Of a stretch of 22,314 bases of DNA, positions 16,422-22,314 are shown one piece after another; position 1 is the stretch's first letter; each line of letters starts with the position of its first letter. Below the pieces are notes generated by a model. The model searched no databases, was not told the origin of the DNA, and saw nothing but the letters and a program-made list of their open reading frames with translations. Origin of the DNA: Candidatus Cellulosilyticum pullistercoris (lineage in GTDB: Bacteria; Bacillota; Clostridia; Lachnospirales; Cellulosilyticaceae); the NCBI GenBank assembly GCA_018883705.1, contig JAHLFQ010000145.1:1-22314 (forward strand), read 5' to 3'. Position numbers and translations under genes: made by a program.

Positions 16422-17819
16422 ATGAAAATGGTTAAAAAAATGTGTAGCCTATTTCTCCTACTTAGCATTTTTATTTGCCCTATTTGCTATGCGAAGAATT
16501 TATTTGAGGTTGTATCTATAGGAATAGTAGAGATAGCAGATGAAGTTTTCATGGATAAATATCAGTGTTATCCACTATTGAAAGTAAAAGATCAATTCTA
16601 TCTTCCTCTCAGTGTCTTAGAACAGATGGGCGTTACGATTAAAGCAATCGATCAAATTATTTATATTGAGGCACCTATTAAAAAAGAAGAGATATCCAAT
16701 TTTTCAGCTAATCTTTTCCAAGGTAAAGTAGCTTATATGAGACAATTTCCTATATATTGCAACAATATAAGAAGTTTTGCTTTAGTTGTAGATGAAGAGG
16801 TCTTGGTGCCTTTTGAGGCGTTAGGAGCAATGTGGGAAATTAAAAGCTATGAAGGAACATTTTGGTTTGAAGAAAAATTACAAGATATATTACAGCTGAT
16901 AAAAATAGATGAAAATGGAATTGAAAATAAAACGGATCACCTTCTTCCTATTCAATGCTGTCATGTTTATTGGAATGGAAAAACACACGAAATACTACAA
17001 GAGTCTATTCTATTAGAAGGTATGGAAAGAAAAGAGTGGCTCTTTGATAAAGATAAACTTTATATTACAACTTTTGTGACACAAATGGGTGGCTTAGAAA
17101 TAGATAAAGTGAGTAAGACGGCCTATGGGCAATGTCATAAACCTACTTTTTTACAATATAGTGACTCCATAAGATTTGATGAGCTAAGTAAAAAATTCCC
17201 TTCTTATAAGATAGAAGCACAAATGAAATATGGGGTTGGGCCGTTTAAAGAAAAAGATATTGTTGAACTTTGTAGAAGTGAGAAACATTCCTATTTTTTA
17301 ATTAAGGATAAGGAAGGGAAAAAATATCAAGTGCCTTATAATAGTATACGTATTATTGGCGAAAAAGGAGCAGCCTTAGGTAAGGTTGATGCAGCAGATA
17401 TTGAAGAGTTTGTAAGACTTAGTAAAATAGAAAGTGCAACAGACTATCTGTTATGGACAGATATTTATAGACAAAGAACGTATGTACTTCGAAAACAAGG
17501 TGAGAAGTGGAAGTTAGAAAAAAGTTTTGTTTGCTCTACAGGAAAAAATCATAATCCAACTCCAGGAGGGGTTTATGAAGTTCAGTATATGATTCCTTAT
17601 ATTGGTGTAGAAAAGGGGTATCGCTGTAAATATGCGCTTGTATTTTTTAGAGATTATATGTATCATTCTATTTTATTTGACAAATCGGGTAAATACATTA
17701 AATCAGGTCAATATGAACTAGGAAGTAAGGCATCACATGGATGTGTACGCTTATCTGAAAAAGATAGTCAGTGGCTTTATACCCATATCCCTGTAAAAAC
17801 AACGGTATGGATAAGATAA
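16422..17819 (+). CDS. Secreted L,D-transpeptidase (YkuD) with Cu-amine-oxidase-like N-terminal domain
   Basis: Exported protein of 465 residues. A signal peptide ends near I-C-Y-A-K. Two Cu-amine-oxidase-N-like segments follow (F-Y-L-P-L-S-V-L-E-Q-M-G and V-L-V-P-F-E-A-L-G-A-M-W, within about 30-150), wall-associated modules common in clostridia. An SH3-like stretch lies at about 255-320. The C-terminal YkuD domain (about 340-466) has an upstream M-Y-H-S-I-L-F histidine and the catalytic S-H-G-C-V-R-L with Cys442 (numbered from the upstream Met). YkuD enzymes form 3-3 crosslinks in peptidoglycan or attach proteins. Start choice: AGGAGG (16411-16416) is only 2 bases from the ATG at 16419 but 5 from the ATG at 16422. 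Last gene of the three-gene run. Confidence 0.93.
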   Translation: MKMVKKMCSLFLLLSIFICPICYAKNLFEVVSIGIVEIADEVFMDKYQCYPLLKVKDQFYLPLSVLEQMGVTIKAIDQIIYIEAPIKKEEISNFSANLFQGKVAYMRQFPIYCNNIRSFALVVDEEVLVPFEALGAMWEIKSYEGTFWFEEKLQDILQLIKIDENGIENKTDHLLPIQCCHVYWNGKTHEILQESILLEGMERKEWLFDKDKLYITTFVTQMGGLEIDKVSKTAYGQCHKPTFLQYSDSIRFDELSKKFPSYKIEAQMKYGVGPFKEKDIVELCRSEKHSYFLIKDKEGKKYQVPYNSIRIIGEKGAALGKVDAADIEEFVRLSKIESATDYLLWTDIYRQRTYVLRKQGEKWKLEKSFVCSTGKNHNPTPGGVYEVQYMIPYIGVEKGYRCKYALVFFRDYMYHSILFDKSGKYIKSGQYELGSKASHGCVRLSEKDSQWLYTHIPVKTTVWIR

Positions 17820-17850
17820 ATATTTAGAACAATAGATAGAAATTCAAAAT

Positions 17851-17880
17851 AAAAAAGCAGACATTGGTCTGCTTTTTTAT
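17851..17880 (+). terminator. Terminator of the 12447-17819 operon
   Basis: AAAAAAGCAGAC and GTCTGCTTTTTT form a 12-bp stem (17851-17878) with an ATTG loop and T-rich 3' side. It is the only strong terminator seen after 12393, supporting one transcript for the three genes. Confidence 0.92.
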
Positions 17881-18034
17881 TTTATAAGGCATCATGAGAG
17901 TGATAAAGTATTAAAAGCATTTCTATTAGAAGTAGAAGCGAATAAATCAAGGAGGCAATTTATTTAAACTTTATTTTAAAACGAATAGTTTGTTAGCTAA
18001 AAGTAATAAATTTTTGTATATTACGACTAATAGA

Positions 18035-18063
18035 TAGAAAAAAATAAATATTAATAGTATACT
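18035..18063 (+). promoter_or_regulatory. Candidate promoter of the SulP gene
   Basis: TAGAAA (18035-18040), 17-base spacer and TATACT (18058-18063), 42 bases before the start codon. The -35 matches consensus at four of six positions. The remainder of the 285-base gap (17880-18034) is AT-rich; I see nothing else supportable in it. Confidence 0.45.
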
Positions 18064-18104
18064 AAAAACGTTTCATATATAAAACATAATAAGGTGGGAG
18101 AATA

Positions 18105-19751
18105 ATGTTTAAGCAGTACATTTCAGATTTAAGGAAGGAATTTGAAAACTATAATGGGAAAAAGTTGTCACAAGACATATTAGCTGGACTAACTGTCACA
18201 GCAGTAGCTTTACCGTTAGCTCTTGCATTTGGTGTAAGTAGCGGAGCCGATGCAGCTGCAGGTCTTATTACAGCTATTTTAGCAGGTTTTATTATTGGTA
18301 GTCTATCAGGTGCTTCTTATCAGATATCAGGACCGACAGGAGCAATGACGGCTGTTCTCATTAAAATTGTTTATGATTATGGAATGCAAGGGGTATTTAT
18401 TGCAACATTAATAGCTGGTGTGATTTTATGTGTTGCGGGTATTTTGAAGTTAGGAAAATTAGTTTCACTGATTCCAGCACCTGTTATTACAGGATTTACC
18501 TCAGGTATTGCAATTATTATTGCAATGGGACAAATAGATAATTTTTTTGGTGTAACATCTGAAGGCAGCACCAATATAGCAAAACTTATCTCTTATGGAG
18601 AATTAGGTTTTAGTCCTAATTGGTATGCCGTATTATTTGGAATGGTTGTAATCATGATCATGATTGTTTGGCCAAAGAAATGGAATTCAAAAATCCCCTC
18701 ATCTCTTGTTGGTATTACTGTGTCATTATGTCTTAGTCTCGTATTAAAGAAAGATGTGGCAGTGGTAGGTGATATTCCTAAGACATTATTACCTAGTATA
18801 AGATTAAGTTTGGGTAATATTTCAATTGATCAAATTAAAAATTTGATATCACCGGCTATTGTTATTGCAGCACTTGGAATGATTGAGAGTTTATTATGTG
18901 GGGCATCAGCAGGTAGAATGAAAGGTGAAAAATTGAATGCAGATAGAGAACTTGTTGCACAGGGCATTGGAAATATCGTGCTTCCTTTCTTTGGGGGTGT
19001 TCCTGCTACAGCTGCTATTGCACGTACAAGTGTTGCCATCAAGTCAGGTGCGCAAACAAGACTTACGGGTATTTTTCATGCAGTAGGATTGCTTGCGTCT
19101 ATGTTTTTACTAGGAGAAATTATGTCACAGATTCCATTAGCAGCACTTGCTGGTGTTTTAATGGTTACAGCATGGCGTATGAATGAATGGGAAAGCATAA
19201 GATTCATGTTTAAAAAAAGATTAAAAACGGCTATTGCACAATTTTTAATTACAATGATAGCAACTGTGATTTTTGATTTAACAACTGCTATTTTAATTGG
19301 AGTTGTTTTCTCAATATTATTCTTTGTGATACGTATCTCTGATATTGAAATTAACTTAAGTGATATAGATTTAAAACGCTTATCTAAAAATGGTATTAAT
19401 GTACAGCATTCGCATGAAAAAACAAAGGTCATTTACTTAACAGGGCCTATATTTTTTACGACAACAGAAAAAATTAAACAGGTATTAAATGAACTTGAAC
19501 ATATGGATTATGTTATTTTTTCTATGAGAGGCGTTCCTTTAATAGATACAACCGGTACACAGTTTTTCGGTGAAATTTGTGAAAGTCTACATAAACAAGG
19601 AACAAAAGTGCTATTTTCAGGTATACAACCTAAAGTAATGGCATTAATGGAACGAAGTGGAGTGGTTGAGCAGCTAGGAGAGCAATACTTTTTCTGGAGC
19701 GTTGAGCAAAGTTTAATAGCTATTGATGAAAAGCACTTGGCAGTTTCCTAA
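18105..19751 (+). CDS. SulP-family anion transporter with STAS domain
   Basis: Inner-membrane anion transporter of the SLC26/SulP family (548 residues). The N-terminal signature includes D-I-L-A-G-L-T-V-T-A-V-A-L-P-L-A-L-A, followed by Y-Q-I-S-G-P-T-G-A-M-T and about a dozen hydrophobic segments to residue 410. A-T-A-A-I-A-R-T appears in the middle, where family members line the anion site. The cytoplasmic STAS domain spans about 430-548 and carries D481-T-T-G, the loop equivalent to the phosphorylation site of anti-sigma antagonists. Substrates in the family include sulfate, bicarbonate and dicarboxylates; sequence alone does not choose. Ribosome site GGTGGGAG. It stands alone, with its own terminator and no sulfate-assimilation or carbonic anhydrase gene beside it. 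Confidence 0.94.
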   Translation: MFKQYISDLRKEFENYNGKKLSQDILAGLTVTAVALPLALAFGVSSGADAAAGLITAILAGFIIGSLSGASYQISGPTGAMTAVLIKIVYDYGMQGVFIATLIAGVILCVAGILKLGKLVSLIPAPVITGFTSGIAIIIAMGQIDNFFGVTSEGSTNIAKLISYGELGFSPNWYAVLFGMVVIMIMIVWPKKWNSKIPSSLVGITVSLCLSLVLKKDVAVVGDIPKTLLPSIRLSLGNISIDQIKNLISPAIVIAALGMIESLLCGASAGRMKGEKLNADRELVAQGIGNIVLPFFGGVPATAAIARTSVAIKSGAQTRLTGIFHAVGLLASMFLLGEIMSQIPLAALAGVLMVTAWRMNEWESIRFMFKKRLKTAIAQFLITMIATVIFDLTTAILIGVVFSILFFVIRISDIEINLSDIDLKRLSKNGINVQHSHEKTKVIYLTGPIFFTTTEKIKQVLNELEHMDYVIFSMRGVPLIDTTGTQFFGEICESLHKQGTKVLFSGIQPKVMALMERSGVVEQLGEQYFFWSVEQSLIAIDEKHLAVS

Positions 19752-19767
19752 TATATAAAAAAGACAT

Positions 19768-19797
19768 AAAAAAACATCCAATTAAGGATGTTTTTTT
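19768..19797. terminator. Terminator between SulP gene and convergent small gene
   Basis: AAAAAAACATCC (19768-19779) pairs with GGATGTTTTTTT (19786-19797) around a 6-base loop. It terminates the SulP transcript and overlaps the stop codon of the convergent gene, so it may serve both. Confidence 0.88.
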
Positions 19798-19990
19798 ATG
19801 TTGTCCAGTTACCTGTGGATTTACAATAGGGACAAGTGATCTGATGATAGGGTTTGGTATTTAGATTTAATAGAGTTTGATTACTGTACATTGGGCCCTG
19901 TTGACAGAGTGAAGCATCAACGGTATTTGCTATATATTCTGAGCCTACCATGTCATAGCCACAATTAGTACATAAAAGATGTTTAACCAT
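19796..19990 (-). CDS. Small zinc-ribbon-like protein
   Basis: Protein of 64 residues with two C-x2-C knuckles, C7-T-N-C10 and C53-P-Y-C56, the usual layout of a small zinc ribbon, plus an unpaired C29. The middle (about 15-45) is polar with no recognisable motif. There is no signal peptide. The start ATG at 19990-19988 has GGAGGT 7 bases upstream, a strong sign that it is translated. It is transcribed alone toward SulP. Function unknown; such ribbons bind nucleic acid or protein partners, or merely stabilise a fold. Confidence 0.8.
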   Translation of the reverse strand: MVKHLLCTNCGYDMVGSEYIANTVDASLCQQGPMYSNQTLLNLNTKPYHQITCPYCKSTGNWTT

Positions 19991-20145
19991 GACAATACCT
20001 CCATATAGAACTTAAGATAAGTTTAATATAACCATTTAAAATAAAATTATGCTTGTTATTTAAAATAACTATTCCTATTTATTGACAGTATAGAAACAAG
20101 GAATTTCCATATTCTAATTCTATAAATGATTTTAGGAGGTTAATT

Positions 20146-20796
20146 ATGAATCGTAAAAAATGGCAAGGTATGACTTGTCTTCTATTAGCATCATTAATGG
20201 TAAGTTCAGTATTTGCAACACCAGTTAGAAAGGAAACAGCACCACAAGCAACAACTATGCCAAAGGCTACAACAGCGCCACAAGCAACAACCATGCCAAA
20301 GGCTACAACAGCGCCACAAGCAACAACTACGCCAAAGGCTACAACAGCACCACAAACAACAACTATGCCAAAGGCTACAACAACACCACAGGCAATAACC
20401 ATTCCAAAGGCTACAACAGCACCACAGGCAACAACTATGCCTAAAAAAGAAATGGTGCCAAATAAGTCAGACTGTACAAAACAGCACCAAGATGAGAAAA
20501 ATACTGAAAAACAAAAACCATTTACATTAGATCATTTTAAAATGATTACTAATGCACTTAAAAAAATGGGTGTATCAGAAAATCAAATAGTTAGTTATAT
20601 TAAAGATGGTAAGAAATTAGAAGATATCTTAAAAGCTGAAAAAATTAGCACAAAGAAATTCAAAAAATGCATTACTAAAGAATATTTCAAAGTAGTAGAT
20701 GAAGCAGTAAATAATGGACAAATTACAACTGAACAATCTAAACAGCTTAAGGGTGCTATTAAAGAAACTATTAAAAATTGGTTACCTAAAAAATAA
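20146..20796 (+). CDS. Secreted Thr/Pro-repeat protein with helical C-terminal domain
   Basis: Protein of 216 residues. A signal peptide (1-24, ending S-V-F-A) is followed by eleven hexapeptides at 35-100 alternating mainly A-T-T-M-P-K and A-T-T-A-P-Q, then a polar stretch with one Cys (about 109). A basic all-helical domain (about 125-216) includes K-M-G-V-S-E-N-Q-I and a D-E-A-V-N-N-G-Q-I-T-T-E-Q helix pair, vaguely like DUF2680-type secreted proteins. Thr/Pro spacers are usually extended and often O-glycosylated, able to span the wall. No LPXTG or binding-domain anchor is seen. AGGAGG lies 7 bases before the ATG. TTGACA occurs at 20082 without a well-spaced -10. Function unknown. Confidence 0.88.
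   Translation: MNRKKWQGMTCLLLASLMVSSVFATPVRKETAPQATTMPKATTAPQATTMPKATTAPQATTTPKATTAPQTTTMPKATTTPQAITIPKATTAPQATTMPKKEMVPNKSDCTKQHQDEKNTEKQKPFTLDHFKMITNALKKMGVSENQIVSYIKDGKKLEDILKAEKISTKKFKKCITKEYFKVVDEAVNNGQITTEQSKQLKGAIKETIKNWLPKK
20248..20445 (+). repeat. 36-bp tandem repeat, 5.5 copies, in the secreted protein gene
   Basis: Units begin at 20248, 20284, 20320, 20356 and 20392, with a half unit at 20428. Each encodes A-T-T-M-P-K-A-T-T-A-P-Q or a close variant. The first two units differ at one base of 36 and later units drift more, so expansion by slippage or unequal exchange is recent at the 5' end. The repeat keeps other frames on both strands open by periodicity only. Confidence 0.95.
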
Positions 20797-20826
20797 GCAA
20801 AGCACATAGTGCTTTGCTTGTTTTTT
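20795..20826 (+). terminator. Terminator of the Thr/Pro-repeat gene
   Basis: AAGCAAAGCAC (20795-20805) and GTGCTTTGCTT (20809-20819), 11 bp with an ATA loop, then GTTTTTT. The stem begins inside the stop codon. Confidence 0.92.
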
Positions 20827-20896
20827 ACCTAATTCTTCAAAAAAAGCTATAAAAGGACAAATTTATTTTTTATACTAGTATTCATATTATGTAGTG

Positions 20897-20905
20897 TGCT
20901 ATAAT
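20897..20905 (+). promoter_or_regulatory. Extended -10 promoter of glmS
   Basis: TGC-TATAAT: perfect -10 (20900-20905) with the TG extension, which compensates for a poor -35. Transcription should start near 20911-20912, about 20 bases before the ribozyme cleavage site. Confidence 0.7.
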
Positions 20906-20931
20906 GTCACGAGGGAAATAGAAAAGTAAAA

Positions 20932-21071
20932 GCGCCAGAACTTATATAATAAGATAAAGTATAAGTTGACGAGGACTAGAGTGATCGAAGATTCGGCGGA
21001 TGCTCTAGAGGGCTCACACCCTAAATAAGCAAACAAAACTAAAAAGTAATTTTTAGGACAAAGTGCTTATC
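20932..21071 (+). ncRNA. glmS self-cleaving ribozyme/riboswitch
   Basis: Recognised by its conserved core: GCGCCAGAAC at the 5' end (cleavage expected between A20931 and G20932), GACGAGGA (20968-20975) and TTCGGCGGATG (20992-21002). Helices are visible: P1 AACTTATA/TATAAGTT (20939-20946, 20960-20967), P3 CTAGAG/CTCTAG (20976-20981, 21003-21008), a short GGG/CCC element (21010-21021), P4 ATAAGCA/TGCTTAT (21025-21031, 21064-21070) and P4.1 CTAAAAA/TTTTTAG (21039-21045, 21050-21056). Glucosamine-6-phosphate acts as cofactor for cleavage, after which the mRNA is degraded, giving feedback control of GlmS. Confidence 0.95.
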
Positions 21072-21080
21072 GTGAATTTC

Positions 21081-21108
21081 CCTGATGAAATGTTATAATA
21101 TCAGGAGG
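21081..21108 (+). promoter_or_regulatory. Hairpin partly covering the glmS ribosome site
   Basis: CCTGAT (21081-21086) pairs with ATCAGG (21100-21105), burying the first half of the AGGAGG ribosome site (21103-21108). The start codon lies 10 bases further on. This could damp translation. TATAAT in the loop (21094-21099) has no matching -35. Confidence 0.45.
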
Positions 21109-21118
21109 TTTTTTTGTT

Positions 21119-22314
21119 ATGTGCGGAATTGTAGGATATATTGGAAACAAACAAGCTGCAGATGTCATTTGTGATGGTTTAGAAAAATTAGAATACAGAG
21201 GATATGACTCTGCAGGTGTAGCAGTTGTTAATGATAGTAGTCAGGTGTGTTGGACTAAGAAGCAAGGAAGACTGGCTAATCTAGAGAGTATGTTAAAAGA
21301 AACACCTATTTTAGGAACAGTGGGTATTGGTCATACAAGATGGGCAACACATGGTGCACCATCAGATGTTAATTCTCATCCTCACTTAAATAAAAGTGAA
21401 ACCATTGCAGTTGTTCATAATGGTATTATTGAAAATTACATGGAAATTAAAGAAATGCTAATGGCTGAAGGCTATGTATTTAAATCTGAAACAGATACAG
21501 AAGTAGCTGTTCATCTGATTGATAAATACTACGAAGGAGATTTATTAGCAGCAGTATATCAAGCAGTGGCACAATTTAGAGGAGCCTATGCACTAGGTGT
21601 AGTATCCTCTAATCATCCAGGTGAGCTTATTGCTGTTCGTAAAGAAAGCCCACTTATTGTAGGGGTAGGAGAAGGGGAATACTTTATCGCTTCTGATGTA
21701 CCAGCTATCCTAAAATATACACGTCATGTGTATTACTTAGAAAATGATGAAATAGTTTATGTAAAAGATGGAAAAATTCAAATCTTAGATAAGAATCAAA
21801 AAGTAATTAACAAAGAACTAAAAGTGGTTGAATGGGATATCGAAGCTGCTTCAAAAGGTGGATTTGACCATTTCATGATGAAAGAAATCTATGATCAACC
21901 TCAAGCCATTCGTGATACACTTTTAAGAAGACTTGATGAAAACCGTATGATTCATTTAGATGATATTAATTTAACAAAAGAAGACTTAGAAGGCATTACA
22001 AAAATGTATATTGTAGCCTGTGGGACAGCTTATCATGCAGGATTAGTGGGTAAATATGCGATTGAAAAATTAGCGAAAGTACCTGTCGAAGTGGAGATTG
22101 CCTCTGAATTTAGATATAGTGATCCATTTATTGATGAGCACAGCTTACTTATTGTTGTTTCACAATCAGGTGAAACAGCAGATACATTAGCGGCAATGAA
22201 GCTTGCCAAAACAAAAGGTGCAAGAGTACTTGCAATCACCAATGTAGTTGGTTCATCAGTAGCTAGAGAAGCCCACGATGTATTTTATACATGGGCAGGT
22301 CCTGAGATTGCAGT
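21119..22314 (+). CDS. glmS: Glutamine-fructose-6-phosphate aminotransferase, C-terminus cut by window edge
   Basis: GlmS makes glucosamine-6-phosphate from fructose-6-phosphate and glutamine, the first step to UDP-GlcNAc for peptidoglycan. The 398 visible codons start M-C-G-I-V-G-Y-I-G, where Cys2 becomes the N-terminal nucleophile of the glutaminase domain. E-Y-R-G-Y-D-S-A-G, the H-T-R-W-A-T-H-G arginine loop and H-N-G-I-I-E-N-Y follow. The first isomerase (SIS) domain begins near residue 285, with M-Y-I-V-A-C-G-T-A-Y-H-A and V-S-Q-S-G-E-T-A-D-T as the sugar-phosphate site. The family is about 600 residues, so roughly 200 lie beyond the edge. The ribozyme in its leader independently confirms identity. 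Cytoplasmic. Confidence 0.98.
   Translation, partial: MCGIVGYIGNKQAADVICDGLEKLEYRGYDSAGVAVVNDSSQVCWTKKQGRLANLESMLKETPILGTVGIGHTRWATHGAPSDVNSHPHLNKSETIAVVHNGIIENYMEIKEMLMAEGYVFKSETDTEVAVHLIDKYYEGDLLAAVYQAVAQFRGAYALGVVSSNHPGELIAVRKESPLIVGVGEGEYFIASDVPAILKYTRHVYYLENDEIVYVKDGKIQILDKNQKVINKELKVVEWDIEAASKGGFDHFMMKEIYDQPQAIRDTLLRRLDENRMIHLDDINLTKEDLEGITKMYIVACGTAYHAGLVGKYAIEKLAKVPVEVEIASEFRYSDPFIDEHSLLIVVSQSGETADTLAAMKLAKTKGARVLAITNVVGSSVAREAHDVFYTWAGPEIA

Noticed and set aside
17880..17966. Coding-looking stretch ending in AAGGAGG and a short open frame before the SulP promoter
   Set aside because: No start codon in the open frame, only about two dozen codons, and the AGGAGG is followed by no start codon. 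At most a gene relic; a protein-level search would be needed to say more.
20082..20110. TTGACA as part of a full promoter for the Thr/Pro-repeat gene
   Set aside because: No acceptable -10 at 16-19 bases; the nearest candidates are 20-22 bases away. Promoter left unassigned.
20079..20402. Long minus-strand open frame rich in V-V-A-C-G / V-V-A-F-G repeats
   Set aside because: It is the antisense of the 36-bp Thr/Pro repeat; periodicity keeps all frames open. No ribosome site, and the sense frame has a signal peptide and good ribosome site.
21094..21099. TATAAT just before glmS as an internal promoter
   Set aside because: No -35-like hexamer at 16-18 bases upstream and no extended -10; it lies in the loop of the ribosome-site hairpin.

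Overview
The window comes from a low-GC, Gram-positive-type anaerobe, most likely a clostridial Firmicute (Lachnospirales/Cellulosilyticum-like is a guess that needs a database search). The signs are AT-rich DNA, strong AGGAGG ribosome sites, hairpin-plus-T-run terminators, a Clostridia-type pyruvate:ferredoxin oxidoreductase, a flavodiiron protein, a tandem feoA-feoA-feoB locus and a glmS ribozyme. No tRNA, rRNA, insertion sequence, prophage or CRISPR array is visible. Most of it reads as ordinary chromosome.

Layout. 1-788 (minus): ClC-family anion transporter, cut by the left edge. 1066-1863: a two-gene operon of a 50-residue protein fused by TAAATG to a DUF488 protein, behind a promoter carrying a consensus LexA/SOS box. 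2014-4895: iron-uptake operon feoA1-feoA2-feoB-small Cys-rich protein, with a consensus promoter and a Fur box. 4971-5339 (minus): HxlR-type regulator. 5536-6747 (minus): flavodiiron protein, divergent from PFOR (7013-10552); their intergenic region holds two identical palindromes resembling PerR boxes. 10889-12316: solitary HNH-domain protein behind a structured leader. 12447-17819: probable three-gene operon of a secreted unknown, a PreP-like M16 metallopeptidase and a secreted L,D-transpeptidase. 18105-19751: SulP anion transporter with STAS domain. 19796-19990 (minus): small zinc-ribbon-like protein. 20146-20796: secreted Thr/Pro-repeat protein. 20900-22314: glmS with its self-cleaving ribozyme, cut by the right edge.

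How the parts fit. Several units look tied to redox, iron and oxygen stress: Fur-controlled ferrous iron import, an oxygen-reducing flavodiiron protein facing the oxygen-sensitive PFOR, and a cysteine-bearing HxlR regulator next door. A second theme is the cell envelope: L,D-transpeptidase, two secreted proteins, and GlmS supplying glucosamine-6-phosphate for the wall. The least explained and most promising unit is the SOS-box-controlled 50-residue protein plus DUF488 pair. Next are the paired palindromes between the flavodiiron protein and PFOR, and a base-pairing between the predicted 5' end of the glmS transcript and the region just before its ribosome site.
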